Under the pieces are notes generated by a model. It saw only the letters and a list, made by a program, of their open reading frames with translations, did not search any database and had not been told where the DNA came from. Shown piece after piece: positions 10,919 through 27,580 of a DNA stretch of 64,000 nucleotides. The DNA comes from Spirodela intermedia (Eukaryota; Streptophyta; Magnoliopsida; Alismatales; Araceae). Each line of letters begins with the position of its first letter. Within the stretch, counting starts at the first letter, position 1. Both the position numbers and the translations under genes were made by a program. The DNA lies in contig LR746267.1 in the NCBI GenBank assembly GCA_902729315.2, positions 4,217,386-4,281,385 of the forward strand, in the 5' to 3' direction.

Positions 10919-12794
10919 TGTGTGTCTGTCTTTGTTTGTATGTAAATAGGAAGAGCAAGAAAAGGGGAGAGAGAGGGGGAGAGAAAAAGAGAGTTCATCC
11001 TACGCGGTTGCGATCTATAAACTACGACTACTTCCTGAACAGCACTGATCTAAGAGGCAAGTTACTGGTAATAACCTTGTAAACGGAACCAAATCCCCCT
11101 TCGCCGAGCTTGTTCGTATCTGAGAAATCAGAGGTAGCACATCGTACACTCTTCAAGTCCACCAGGGGCGCGTCTGAGAAGCCTTTGTCGCTTCCAAACG
11201 AATCAGAAATGTCGACGTCCTCTAACAGCATCGTCTTCCTTACCGTCCTCTTCCGGGCTTCGAGACAATCATTCGTCAGTTCGGCTACGCATTCTTCGTC
11301 CAGGCAAATAACAGAAGGAACAATCATTTATTACCGCGTGATCTGAGCCTCTTCACGAGGAAATAGGAGCCAGTCCCTACGAGGAGTGCACAGATAACTA
11401 GTACCGGCAGAAGGAACATGAATGATTTTTCCATCTTATCTGCGAGCAGGATAACAGAATCATGGCGGATTATCATGTGGGCTCTGCGATGTTAAGACAA
11501 GGGACATATTGGAATAAAGCTTACCCAGCTCTGACGCCACCAGCCGTATGTTCAGGTCATTCCCGTCCATATCATCGATCCAAAGATCTATGAGTTCTCC
11601 GTACCAAACTTGGCAGATGTAACCGTCTGACTCTACGCTCGTGTTGGCATAACTGTAAGCAGTGCATTGGCAGTTGGAGAGGCACTCGATCTTGCACTCG
11701 GCTTCGGTTTTCTTGCCAATGATCCTCGATCTATCCGGCAGCTTCAGACTCTCCACCTGCAGGAACTTGTCACTTTTGCTGCACTGGAGCCGAACCCTCC
11801 TTACGCAGCCGCTGGAGAAGATTTTCTTCTCCCATTCGGTCTGGTTCTTGGGAACAAACCCCTGTAGACACCTGCAGGTCGGCGGTTTCGCGTTGCTATC
11901 GCAGGCTCCCGACGGCCCGCAGTGTGCATAGAAATCGCAGAACCTGCTTGGCCACGAAGACGTCGGAACCCACTCACTCGATGCCTCCACCCACACCATA
12001 AACTTCAGCTCTCCGGAGGGCACCAGAGTGCATCTCGGTGGGACAGAGCCCCCAGCGCCGGTTATGCCGAAAGAGACTTCGTCTCCCACCCTTGAGACCC
12101 AGATTGAGCACTGAACTCCACCCGTAGAGCCTGCATACCAGCCCAGAGTGCTTTGGTAGGAGACCCTCCAGTAGGTTTTGAATCCTCTCCAGATGACGAG
12201 CTGTTGGGAGATCGGACCGAAGGAGAAGTTTCCCGAAGAGGGATCGTCGACGTCCCTCCACGCAATGGCCCTCTGGCCTATGCCTGTTTTCTGGTTGTAG
12301 CGAAGCTTCATTTGAGGCAGAAAAGTGTCGGTGGGGTGGTCGAAGCTCTGCCAGACGTCCTGCCCGTTTTCTTGTCTCAGAACCAGATTGCCCGAGTCCA
12401 GAAGCATGGCCACAGTTCCGTTGGGGACGCCCGGCACGTCCGAGGACCACATAGAGCTTCTGTCTGAGTCTACCACAGCGATGTTCCTGTCCTCGGTGAC
12501 GGTAAGAAAGGCAGCAGGGTCGGTGACCGGCTGATCCCTGTTGGCGACCCACACCACAGTTATCTTGGGGATCCTGTTGTACCATATCCCTAGGTAACGA
12601 TTTTTTCTCCCAAAGGACTCACTACCGGGGTAGAAGAACCCCAGGGCGAAGGTCCCACCGGCGGACACGAGAATCTGGTTCCCGGTGATCACCTGCCCGG
12701 GCGCCAGTACGTCGCGCGCTGCCGTCGCCAGCAGGTGGGGCGGCGATGCTGTGCACAGAAGAAGGATGAGAATGGAGAAAGAGAGCCCACTCAT
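9552..12794 (-). CDS. G-type lectin S-receptor-like Ser/Thr kinase (RLK2)
   Basis: Tandem duplicate of RLK1 with the same architecture. The inferred exons on the complement are 12794-11525, 11439-11335, 11284-11076, 10778-10568, 10457-10226, 10139-9989 and 9851-9552 (2478 nt, 825 aa). The order is signal peptide, B-lectin ([28 protein letters not shown]), SLG region, EGF-like ([16 protein letters not shown]), PAN ([16 protein letters not shown]), membrane span, then kinase. The kinase has [15 protein letters not shown] Lys about 540, HRDLK Asp about 635 and DFG about 653-655. Exon 3 could also start 9 nt earlier at a second in-frame AG. Intron 3 carries a long (TG)n tract absent from RLK1. 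Catalytic residues are intact and no disabling change is seen. Ligand and role are unknown. Confidence 0.9.
10829..10935. repeat. (TG)n microsatellite in RLK2 intron 3
   Basis: About 100 bp of TG repeats with rare interruptions, located between kinase exons 3 and 4. RLK1 has only a short AT-rich tract at this place, so the tract expanded after the duplication. Cysteine/valine and histidine/threonine repeat ORFs over it are artefacts. Confidence 0.95.
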
Positions 12795-13290
12795 TGATCA
12801 GGAGCCTGGTGCACTCAGGTTTTCCGCTATATCGTCTCCAACCTCCTGCATCCTTCTTCCCTCTCCCGGAAGAGAAATGAGGAGAGACGAAGATGAGCAA
12901 GGAGAAACCACCTCTCCATTTCAGACGGCGGAATTCAGATGGGCGAGCACCATCCACCACTCCGAATTGGCGCACTGGTTTTCGGAAGTAACATCTTCGA
13001 ATTGGCGTCCTTCACCCCGCTCCCCCAAGCGGACCTCTAATGCTCCGGTCTGCGAACTCCGACGGTCGAACACGGGTTCTTACGTGGGTGCCACAACTTT
13101 CCGGCGGCGGAAGTCCACCGGAAGCTGAACAAACCACCGGCATGCGCTGGCAGTTGATTTTGCATCTTTCAAAGATGTCGACAAAACTCCTGCCGTCGTT
13201 TCTAGGGAAAATGTTATGAAGTTTCCGGCTGGACAAAGCAAGTAAACTGCCGTCGTTTTCAGCTCGCACAGTAATTTCACATTAAATGCG
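12795..13290 (-). promoter_or_regulatory. 5' flank and probable promoter of RLK2
   Basis: Upstream region of RLK2, patchily alignable with 5634-6110. Shared blocks include gaaaaccg/ttttcgga-type text, the cgaacacgggttctta block and the aaacgc...ggtaactttaa block near 13285. The W-box core of RLK1 is altered here to TTCGACC (about 13062-13068 on the minus strand). Transcription start not determined. Confidence 0.4.
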
Positions 13291-13491
13291 GTAACTTTAG
13301 TTGGATAGGGGAATAAGTCAAATTACCTCATTCCTCATGATTTGGATAGTTTACTCTGGTCAGCAGGATGCCCTCTCCGAACACATATTAGTGTGTATCG
13401 TTGACATTTTTTGGTGTCAAATGGTTTGGATAACCCTTATGTGGCCACCAACTTGACCTGTGACTTGGACTACCACGCGGGCTTTGTCCAC

Positions 13492-13493
<2 letters not shown>

Positions 13494-13570
<77 letters not shown>

Positions 13571-13611
13571 TCTCTCTCTCTCTCCCTCTCTCTCTCTCCC
13601 TCTCTTTCTCT
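13494..13611. repeat. (CT)n microsatellite
   Basis: About 118 bp of CT repeats with occasional CCC interruptions, about 700 bp upstream of RLK2. It corresponds in position to the tract upstream of RLK1. Confidence 0.95.
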
Positions 13612-14199
13612 TTGCGCCATGCCCAGCTCACCAACAGATGCGCTGAAGTTTGAGAGAATAGTGGGCTCAACTAGTGGCCCATGATCGGCATTTGACAATA
13701 ACCTTACTTTCGGCCGCATTATATATTTAAGAATTAATTTGTTGCACTGGAAACTTTTTGAGTCGTGGATTCGGGTCTTTAATGGGCCGCCCAAGCCGGC
13801 ACCGAGGCTCTTACAGTAAGGTTACTTGGCCCTTGATGGAAAGCTCAGCCTCAGGGTCCAGTAAGGTTACTTGGGCCGATATCCAGCTAGAGTTTAGGGC
13901 TTCACCCTTTCTGGCCCGAGCCCAAAAATCTCGGACCGATATGCTAACACCGCCATGTTGACGGTAAGACCAGTTAGCGGCGGCGGTCACCTCTCGACAT
14001 GGAGATTACCACGATCGCTTGCGGATCCGATCTTCTCCGGCCACTAGCTCGACGTCATGGCCCTATCCCACCCTCCTGAAACGCCTCGATCGATGCGAAT
14101 AAAGGAATATCGCCTCTTTCTACAAGGCTTTTGATTCGTCCTCCATCGTCGAGCTTATCCTAAACGGTGTGGGCTGTCAATGAATGATTTCGCGAAGAA
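13612..14199. other. Intergenic spacer between RLK2 and RLK3, no gene seen
   Basis: Moderately GC-rich with only short ORFs and no recognisable domains. A short repeat, cagtaaggttacttgg, occurs at about 13815 and again at about 13859 (44 bp apart). Confidence 0.5.
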
Positions 14200-14363
14200 G
14201 AAGACAGGAAGACAGAGATAGAGAGCGAGAGAGAGAGAGAGAGAGAGAGAGGAGATTAACCTATGTACACTGTCCAGTCTCAAAAAGAATGTGGGGAAAA
14301 AGGACAGCGAGAAAAAGAGAGATTAAACTAGACACTCGACTACCAATGAAGAATTGGGGAAAG

Positions 14364-14407
<44 letters not shown>

Positions 14408-14545
14408 GCCTGTATACACTGTCCGCTATCAAAAAAGAATGTGGGGAAGACGGACAGCGAGAAAAGGAGAGATTAAACTACACAATCAAATATGAACAAC
14501 GAAAAATTGGGGAAAGAGGGAGCGAGAGAAAGAGAGAGAGGAGGG
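14200..14545. repeat. About 150-bp tandem repeat with GA tracts, 3' of RLK3
   Basis: Two full and one partial copy of a unit that includes gacagcgagagagaga, a GA run, agattaacctatgtacactgtcc-like text, aaaaagaatgtgggga and agagagattaaac. Unit starts lie near 14215, 14363 and 14510. It abuts the stop codon of RLK3, so it probably lies in or next to the 3' UTR. Confidence 0.75.
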
Positions 14546-14560
14546 GTTTCTGCCTCTGTC

Positions 14561-18376
<3,816 letters not shown>

Positions 18377-18900
18377 CCGCCTTCAATGTCCCTAGAAATT
18401 GTCTCCACGGTAAGCCGCCGCCTGCTCTCTGCTCCGCCGACGGGTTGTCCCTAGCCTGCCCATCCTGGTCGCCCCAATAGAAAGCTTCTCCTCGTCAACG
18501 ATGGAAGATCTCTCGCTGGCGCAGAAGGTAGATGAATCGGAATGCGGCGGTTGGTACGATGCCCTGTAGACGACCACCAGAAGCCCACCGGACGGAGGCG
18601 AAATCTGGTCTTAGCACAATCTAGGGGTTTGACGGGAATTCAGACACCACGTTTTTAACAGGCAGTCAATGTCAGCGTGCACCAGTTTGGTCTTCGCATG
18701 CTTTCCGCCCCCCCGCGACTGGGACAGAGACTTCGCCAATAAACACCTCCCCGCGGAGGAACCGACCCATGCCTCGCTGACAAGGATTTCCTGGATCGGG
18801 GAAAAAAAAAATAGTCAACTACCAAAGGCCGTCGGATAAGTTCCCTACGGCTCCGACCTTCCAACACGTGTAGAGGCATTTGACACAGTTATTAAGTGGG
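18377..18900 (-). promoter_or_regulatory. 5' flank of RLK3, with W-box
   Basis: GC-rich sequence upstream of the RLK3 ATG. A minus-strand TTGACT W-box lies at 18813-18818, in an orientation and distance (about 440 bp) typical of WRKY-regulated plant receptor kinases. Function is inferred from the motif only. Confidence 0.35.
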
Positions 18901-18957
18901 GCCCACTAGACAGGTAAGATCCCAGAGATATTTTAAAATTCTTTGAAAAACTCGTAG

Positions 18958-18961
<4 letters not shown>

Positions 18962-18993
<32 letters not shown>
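18962..18993. repeat. (GA)n microsatellite
   Basis: Pure GA run upstream of RLK3. Confidence 0.95.
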
Positions 18994-18995
<2 letters not shown>

Positions 18996-19321
18996 GGGGT
19001 CGTATTAAAATCCCGCTGACCCGGTCTGGATCACGTCCGCGAGGGCAACAAACCTGTTCGGCCTGGAATTTTGAATGCTGAGCCCATAAAGCGTGGGAAG
19101 TGGGAAATGGGGCTTGAATTCTATGGACCAAACCCCAGTATCAATTAGGACCAACCTGGCCTTCTACGGGCTGCTATCAGAGAGAAAGAGTGTTAGACAC
19201 GTATACATTCCTATCTAGAGAGAGAGAGCCAGACTGTTCACCTTTTAGTGAAGGTAGGGCAACTACGTAACAAAAAAACGAGAGCCCCATCCTTTCGGGC
19301 TAGACCCCAGATATTTACATA

Positions 19322-19353
19322 TAGATATATATATATATATATATATACAGCGA

Positions 19354-19384
<31 letters not shown>

Positions 19385-19385
19385 T
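19322..19385. repeat. (AT)n followed by (GA)n
   Basis: Compound microsatellite: AT run at about 19322-19348 and GA run at about 19353-19384. Confidence 0.95.
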
Positions 19386-19489
19386 TGTGTGCGTCACATG
19401 AGTGACGGTGGGACAATAACGTTGCGAGAAAATAAGCCACACTCCAAAATCATTTTGGGCTTGATCTTGAAACCGAATATTAGTAAATA

Positions 19490-22028
19490 TTGAATCATAG
19501 CCTTGAAAGCATAATAGCAGGGTGGGTCAAAAACCATTCATCTGTGAGCCATCAATCCCTTTCGATGTATCCCTCCATCAAGTCCCTTTTCGACTACTTT
19601 TCTCATTCAAACTCCTAACATCATAATATATTAAAGTCTATTCAAATAACAGACATTGATTTAAATTATTTATTTATTATCCAAATATGAAATATTAATT
19701 AATATAATATTCTTTATACCCCCTTCTAGCACATGTAATCGATTTCACATTCTTTATACATGATCTCAAGGTCAACAATCAATAAAAATAAAAGGTGATG
19801 AGTAATTATTTTAATGTGATTATAAAAAAAAATCATTCAAATATAGGTAAAATATAATATGATAAACAAATTTAAGTATTATTTCTACCATAATAATCAC
19901 AAAAATAGTTTAAAATACAAATTTATTATGTATGATCTTTAATTAGGTGAGATACCTCTAATCTTTATATTTCAAGGTTAATGTTTTATCATTTTAAAAT
20001 TTTCTATTTCCTCTGTGTCTCATAATCATTTACAACAATAAAATAAATTTTAAAGCATACATTTAGATTATCTTATGTCAAAGAGGTATTTTTTATTTGA
20101 ATTATGGTATCTATAATCTCATATTCTATAACATAAAACTTTGGGCAATGTTTGAGTTTTATTTAGGTTTATTTTTTAGTTATTAATTCCAAGAGTCATT
20201 ATGTTTTTGTATCTTTGAAATCATAACATTTTTGATGAGGGAGTACTTCATAAGATGTGCCTCCTTTTTATGGAGTAACTAAGAAAATAACCATGAACTT
20301 TATGGAACAAGAAATGGTGAGAAAAGGAAAACTATATATTCTTGTGTTAATAATTAGACGTGGAATTATATTAATCATGTATTGTTAAATTAAATGCTTA
20401 TGTTTTATGTTATTTTTTGTAATATTTTTGTATATCATTTAAATAGTATACTTCATTTTTTAGCGTTTACTCATAGTCAACCCAATTAACTTGCCCAATA
20501 GTCATAAATTCTTAGTGATTCCTCAAACCACGTGATAAATACATCCGTATTTTTTTCTCAATCTTACTCTCTAGATCCAAATGGAAAAAGGCTTTCATGT
20601 GGCCAATGATTACCATTTGGAGATGGTGCAATCTAACAAAGGAGAATGATAGATACCTCATGACATTCTCACATTGATTCCAAACTAGTTGAGATGACAT
20701 CATAACCGGATTTGGCTTGTGATTCCTTCAACATAGCACCTTTTCAATTATTTTCCTTATGATTTCTGACCCTTAACAAGGTTCAAGAAGTTGTGCCTTA
20801 TAAATTCTACTTGCCCTCTGTTGACTTGTACAAGAGACTTAGAGAAGGGAGAGAGCACTGGCAGCCTCCTGCATGTCTTTTCTCTCATCTTCCTCCTCTT
20901 CACTAGCCTTGGTCGCCAAACAAGGTCTAGCCAGCAAAGATAATCTGTATTTTCTAGAAGAAGCTTAGGGAAGGGAACAATGATCATGTGGAAGTTGTCA
21001 TGGTGGGGTCCTCAAATGGTGAAGCTATAAGCATTAAGAAAATTGGAACAAGAGAAAAATGATATGGTTCATATCACAACTAGACTTGATGAAGTGGAGT
21101 ATCAAAGGCTCACTTGGTTGTGCATGGGCCCAAAAGTAAAGGACTAACACACTTCAATTTAATTTATCTTATAACTTATTTCAAAGGGTATTTATTATTA
21201 GAACTCTCTTAGGGATGAGAAGAGGGTAAAAAAATCAGTCACTCGCCTAGCTCAATTAAGAAGTTTAAAAATTCAAACCTAATTTGTTATTGTTTATAAT
21301 TTTTTTGCATTTGTATTCTTCTTTAAAACTATCCCCCTTTCATTCTTCCCGAAAAGGCAAGATTTGGTTGACTCTTCTTTCATGTACCACAAGATTTGGT
21401 CGACTCTTCTTATTTGTGAAAGGTATTTGAAATAAAAATTTGCCTATTCTTAGAAGAACAGATAAAGAGATCAAAAAATGACTATTTATAAAAGGACACC
21501 TTTATTAGTTGGATCTCTAAAGCTTAAGTAGGGAAGACAATGACGCGTCATTGTTAACTACTCATAAAGGTAATGGGCCAGAAATAGAAGCCCAATAGCT
21601 GGAAAAGGAATGTACGTTTCTCTTCCTTTTAGGGCATCAGGGAAATGAGAGAGAGGTATTCTCAAAAATCACGGGTTTCCGAGAGCTCCGTGGAGAAGGG
21701 AGGTAGCAATTTTAGGTGGAGTTTTAGGGCTTGAAGAAGAGAGGAAGAGGTAAGCATTTCCATTGGTTTTCATTAACCTTTTATGGTGTCAAGAAAAGGA
21801 ACTTTTTCTTCAAGATGTTGGAAGAAGGAGATTTGGGAGAATCATCTATCTTCATATATGTCTCTATTTGATCCTCTTTTGTATTTAGTGTGCATGTAAG
21901 AGTTTCATTTATAAACAACAAAATATTTGATCACCTATTTTTCTTCTACTAGAGATGATCCGATTCAATCTTTTATATTTCATTACATTAAAAAATATGA
22001 TGAACTAGAACATGCATGTTAAGATCGC
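19490..22028. other. AT-rich region, no gene recognised
   Basis: Long AT-rich stretch with only short ORFs. The best are 63 and 76 aa on the minus strand at 20512-20987, with no recognisable domain. A less AT-rich patch at about 21540-21750 could be part of an LTR, but no paired copy or terminal motif is visible in the window. Confidence 0.5.
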
Positions 22029-22038
22029 NNNNNNNNNN
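22029..22038. other. Assembly gap (10 N)
   Basis: Ten N characters. The true gap length is unknown, so distances across it are not reliable. Confidence 1.
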
Positions 22039-22639
22039 CCTCCTTCCCTCCCTCCTCTCAGCAATGCGCTTGAACAGAAAAATATAAACGTCAAATGGTT
22101 CATAACTATTTCATTACTTTTAATTTCGATGCATTGACTTCTAGTTATGTAGGAAATCTATATCTTTTTGCCCTTAACGGGAATTAAAGTAAGTAATTTT
22201 ATAAAGCTCATAACAAAATGAGTTCTTTAAAATATGATCATCTATTTGTTGCATTATGTTCTCCTTTCAATTACCTTTCAAGTCATTAGTTTTAGGTGAT
22301 GCAGGACCAAAGAAAATATCAATACCAAATAAAAGGTTGAGATTCAAGATTACCTTTGACTAAGTTTATGAGTAGGTTAATCCTGCTAATTTTAGAAGAA
22401 TTAAGATCCTAATTACCTGAGAAGAACCACACTGTCAAGAATTCAAATAAAGTTCCAACCATGGTGTTAGAATCATTGATAAAAGGCACAAAGAGAGCCA
22501 GCCTATGATTCACTCAATTCCTATAAGGAGCAAGGCTTTAAAAATAATGATCACTTCACAAAGAAAATTGAAATCAATGTACTTTACCAAAGGAGATTTT
22601 AGAGTGATTTTCTTGATTCCAGTGACTTGAGATCCATGA

Positions 22640-23460
22640 GCTTTATTGAAAAAAATTTAATCGGTGATGATTTAAGAAAATGGGAGGTTTGAGTTGAGTA
22701 GTTGAGGTCCACGAAGTATTTGGATAATTAAAAAATATAAGAGAGGAAGAAGGCTTAAATGAGAAATAGAAAGAACAAGAGAATAAAATAATAATGAGAA
22801 TAAAGAAAAGGGTGGGGAGAGAAAAGGGGCGGAATGAGAGGGCATCGGCGAGAGAGAGAGAAAGGAATGAGGGGGTACGTGGCGACGGCGGGTGAGAGGG
22901 ATGGAGAGAAGATGAGGGGTACGGTGGCGACGGCGGGAGATGAAGAGGGAGAGAGAAAATGAGGGGGTACGTGACGACGGCGGGAAAGAGAAGAAAGGCG
23001 GTTTCGGCGGGAGAGAGAGAGAGAGAGAGGGAGAGAGAGAGAGAAAAGGACGGGGAAACGTGGCGACGGTGGGAGACACAAGAACGAGGGTTTCGGCGGG
23101 AGAGAGAGATGAAGTGGCGGCGGCAGGCGGACGGCAAGGAGGTGGGACGACGGTGATGGAGCAGACGGCAGGGTGGCGGGATGATGGTAATGGGGCGGAC
23201 GGCAAGGAGGCGGGACAACAGTAATGGGCCGGACAGTGAAGAGGCGGGACGACGGCAATGGGGCGGACGGCGAGGAGGCGGGACGACGGCAATGGGCGGA
23301 CGGCAAGGAGGCAGGACGACGGTGACAGGGTGACTGGCGTGAAGAGGAGTGGCGGTGATGGGGCAGACGACAAGAGACGGGACAATGACGAGGGGGTGGC
23401 TGACGATAAAGGGAGTGGCGGTGACGGGGTGGCGAGGACGACGTGAAGAGGAAGAGGAAG
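22640..23460. repeat. GA-rich minisatellite block
   Basis: Strongly purine-biased plus strand. The left half (about 22835-23110) repeats a unit like gagggggtacgtggcgacggcgg plus GA runs every 60-75 bp. The right half (about 23105-23420) repeats gggcggacggcaaggaggcgggacgacggcaat every 34-37 bp, at least six times. Long minus-strand ORFs (282, 237 and 183 aa in three different frames) consist only of Pro/Ser/Arg/Leu repeats and overlap each other, as expected from repeat DNA. A minus-strand TTTATAAATGC at about 23655-23665 is TATA-like, so the block might be the transcribed leader of an unrecognised element. Confidence 0.75.
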
Positions 23461-24109
23461 AGAAAGAGGTCCCCCTAATCCAAGAGAGCAAGAAGAAGAG
23501 GGGAAGCCCCTAATCCAAGAGGCGATGACAAGAGATGAGGAACCCCCAGTCCAAGGGGCGAGATGAGGAAGAAGACGACCCTCTAATCCAAGAAGGTAAG
23601 TTAATCCTTGATTAATTCTGTAAAATCATCGTCTCAAACACAACAGAGTCTTAGCATTTATAAAGGGCAAAAGAAGAGCGGTGGTTTTCCACGGAATGGA
23701 GAGAGAACGAGAAAGAAGGGGTGACGGATATACCATGTGGCGCCTCTACGTGGCAACGACCCTCCTTTTAAGGAGAGGAGAGACGTGAGGATGACATGGC
23801 ATCCTCTCCCTATTCTTCTTCTTCTTCTTCTTATTGGGCCATCCTTTATGGATGGATCCTCTTGCTTGCTGGTAGGGACCTATTAGTCTTGGATCCAATA
23901 CATTTCATGTTGGATCCAATGGAGGAGGAAGGTGCCGGTTGACATAGAGATGAACTCTTCGAGGTGAAAGAACCCTGATTCTGGCAGTTCTTCTTGGAAG
24001 GGTTGACCTCAAAGGTTGAGCCTCTAATTGACTATCTTCGGCTGACTTGAGTTGACTTTCATGAGTGGAAGATTCTTCATTAGATCATGTGATCCCATCA
24101 AGAGCCCTA
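23461..24109. other. Flank of minisatellite block, no gene seen
   Basis: Contains a diverged threefold motif (ccccctaatccaagag, gcccctaatccaagagg, accccc-agtccaaggg) between 23470 and 23560, a TCT run (about 23815-23832) and ordinary AT-rich sequence. No coding domain. Confidence 0.5.
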
Positions 24110-24420
24110 TGTTTGACATAACATTTTTAAGATAACATATATTTCATCTATTTTTTTATCAAGATTAATGATGATTATTTTCTTCCAAGAGTTTTCTTCA
24201 TTCAATTATATATCATTATGCTTTGTTGTTGTCAAAGTACTTAAATCTCTTTCTGCACCAATTGTCCTTTCATAGGTTACTTTTAATTTGTCCCATATTT
24301 CTTTTATTGTCTCACATCTTCATTTTCAATATAATCTAAAATGAAATAATAGGATCACCAACTAGTTCTTCTACTCTCTCTCTTATAGGAGCCTCATCAA
24401 ATTAGGGCCTACAACTGACC
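24110..24420 (-). mobile_element. Probable copia gag (UBN2-type) relic
   Basis: Minus-strand text near 24220-24315 reads CETIKEIWDKLKVTYERT, close to the conserved AKEIWDxLxxxYE core of plant copia gag proteins. Flanking residues are consistent but decayed. No matching RT or LTR was found beside it. Confidence 0.5.
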
Positions 24421-27400
24421 AAGGTTTCCAATTAGTTTCAGTGGTAGCTGACAAGTGCAACAACTAGTTGCCACAGGAAGGCCCCAAGTTCCAAAAGAAG
24501 TGGAAAAGAGTGCTCAAAGAAGATACCATCAGGCCTCTCGACTTTGACACAACTGATGGAGAGTGAGGGTGTTGTCAACATTGATAGCACTAGGCGTTTT
24601 GGGCTGTTTCAACATCTTGGAAACTACATTCATTATAGTATTTGATAATTAGTACTTAATCTACATGACTTATTGATAGCATCCAAAATATGAATTTATT
24701 GAATACCACTTATAATGCAAAGATCTGAATAAAATTTCAGCTAAAACATACATAACATATGTCTTATTCATGCCAAAGAAGAGTATCATGGACTTTTAGT
24801 TGCAGTCTCTAACACCACAAAAGTGATTTAAATAACATAGTAAATTAAAGTAGGTTCAATCATCTAAATACTTTAATAAAAAGAGAAATCAGGGCTATTA
24901 GTATTTAGAATTAAATATTTGGTTGAAAATTATTATCTTGATAGTGTGCTAGATTATGTACCACGAGGGAAAGTGTGAATTGATTTTCTATTAAATTTTA
25001 ATATTGTTACATGTTTTAAAATTATTTCTATCAATTCTATCAATGGTGGATTGACATAGACTGACTTGAGTTGACATAGATTGACTTGGGTGAACTCACT
25101 AGGTGGTTTAACTAGGCCTAAACATTAAATCAAAGCATTGAGTAAGACAATAAAATTCCAGACATATAAAATGTCAAGATTGAGAGTAGTTTGCCTTTTC
25201 CTAGGCTTACATCCACTTTCCACAACTATGATAAATAAATCTAACAGTTTAGATTGTAATTCGTAAATTATAGTGGGTAAATATGTTTCTGAGTAATTTC
25301 TATTTTTTGTATGTGATTATTTTTCAAATTAAAACCTGTAACCAACATAAATATTGTTAAATTTTGGGAGACTAGTAGGTAATGCTGCAATCATGATTTG
25401 GTTAATGAGCCTCTTCAAATGTTGAACTAAGCTATGGCTAGACTATACTTAAGATTTTAATTTAGGGTCTAGGCTTATCCTTCTTTATTGAAATCCTTTT
25501 GAATAGAGTGCCCCCCCTCTTGAACCCTACGTTATTTAATGAAAAGGGCCCAAGACTGACCCATTTGGGATTAATGGACCCTCCTCACAAGTGAGAACTT
25601 TAAATTGGACAATGTCTCAAGGAAAGTGTAGAGTAATTTCCCAAATAATATTGAATTAAATTTATTCAAATGAAAAAATATATCTTTTTCCTTCCACAAA
25701 AGGAGCTAGCTTACTAATAACACCATTTTATGAAATAAGGAATAAATTACTATCATATTTGATGCATTAATTCATGATAAATGACATGGATTAAATGAGA
25801 AATCAAGTAAATGATGTTCTAAATTAATTTTACAAGATGCATACTTCATATATGATTTTTTCATACTTCTATAGTATCTTTATAATTTGAATATTCCTTC
25901 ATCAATATCTTAATATGATTTACTTGATATATTTACCCTTATATATTAGGGCTATAATCAAAATTTAATAGTTGGGAATCATTTCATTAGACAAAAATGA
26001 CTTTTCTTCATTATTAATAATTTTCAGATTATTTTTAAAATGTGTTGATTTCTAGGGGAATCATGGAAAGCCATTTAAGAAAGCCTATTAAGAGATGATT
26101 TAGGTGTTTTCTTATACTTTGAGGTGGAAATGACATAAATCGGTGGAAAGGGTGGAAGAGACCAATCGAAAGCCAATTCTCACTCAAAACCAAATGGGTT
26201 TTAAGCAAGTTGATTTCTTAACAGCATGTAATTAATTATAAATATAATGTGAGTATAAAAGGGATCTATTTTTTTCTTCCTTCTATCAAGTGACAGCTGG
26301 GTAGTGTTCTTCCAATTCTCTATGAAGTTTTCTTTCTACCTTGCCATACAAAACCTTACTTCATTGTGAATTCATTTCCTTGATTCATTTAGGTGACAAG
26401 TGCATAAATTGAGGAAAATTATTAATTTCTAGGATTTTATTCAATATTTTGTTTTACTCATATGCCCATATTTTTAATCCTGATTTCTAATCTATTTTTT
26501 GCATGATTTTTTATGTTTTTGAGTTTAGAATAGTTTTACTGTTATTTAAAAATTAATTGATGCATCAGAAACTGATTGTCACCCAATAATTCAAATTTGT
26601 TCATCCACCTCATCCCCTGTTAGTGGAGGATTTTTTGTTTTTAATCTGCATTAATTTCGTTTTCTTCATATTTGCATGTGACGAATTGATTCTGAATTTT
26701 TATAGCCCTTAATCTTCCTATTTTCGCATTTGATTTCATTTAATTTTCCTAGAAACACCATTTGTTTCTCTATCGATTGGTTCTCTCGCTAATGGAATCT
26801 TTCTCTCTCTTCACGTTCTCTTCTCTCGTCACTTTGTGTCCTTCTCTCTCTCTCCTTCTTTCTATCTCATTCTCTATTTGTTTTTTGTTTAAGTTTACTG
26901 CAGATTAAGAACTTGATGGTGACAAGGGAAGGGACTATTGGTTGTAACTGATTGAGCACACAACATTGGTTCAACTCCTTCTCTCTATTATTTATTTCAT
27001 ATGTTTTTATTTTTTTTAGATTAAGATTTATTTAGAGGGAAAAGAAATTATCAAGTTTGTTATCTTATTAATTACTTGATTTATCTTAATATGAATTCAA
27101 TTTTTTAAATATTAAATTTTGTCATCGACTAAGAGGGTATCAATCTCTAATAAGGCAAAGTTAATTCAAAGGAGATCATTTTAATCGACTACCTTCAAAA
27201 CTTATTAATTGTGATTACCATTCATAGTACTAAACTGTACAAACTTATATAATCTATTGCATTAGACCTGTAATCATAGTACCGTACAAACCTTTATTTG
27301 TTACATAATATGCTTTGAAAGTCACACCAGTATAAAATTAGATTTTAAAAATAAAATATTGGGAAGCATACACCCCCGTCCTTAAATAAAAGCCATAATT

Positions 27401-27580
27401 GGAGTTAAAATCAGGGCAAATCGAGACAGGTGATATGGCTTATTTTGTCAGGGAGAAAAATATACAGAAAAACTAAAAAAGGAAATTTCTGCAGGATTTT
27501 AATTATACCAATAAAATTCTATAACTATGATGGATTAAATTTCTGAAAAAAAAAACCGGCATTTAATAATAATCTTACTT
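24421..27580. other. AT-rich region, no gene recognised
   Basis: About 3.1 kb of AT-rich DNA without ORFs worth reporting. A CT-rich patch at about 26800-26880 is low complexity. Confidence 0.5.

Noticed and set aside
22643-23491. Long minus-strand ORFs of 282, 237 and 183 aa
   Set aside because: They overlap in three frames and contain only Pro/Ser/Arg/Leu repeats from the minisatellite; no domain and no start or splice context.
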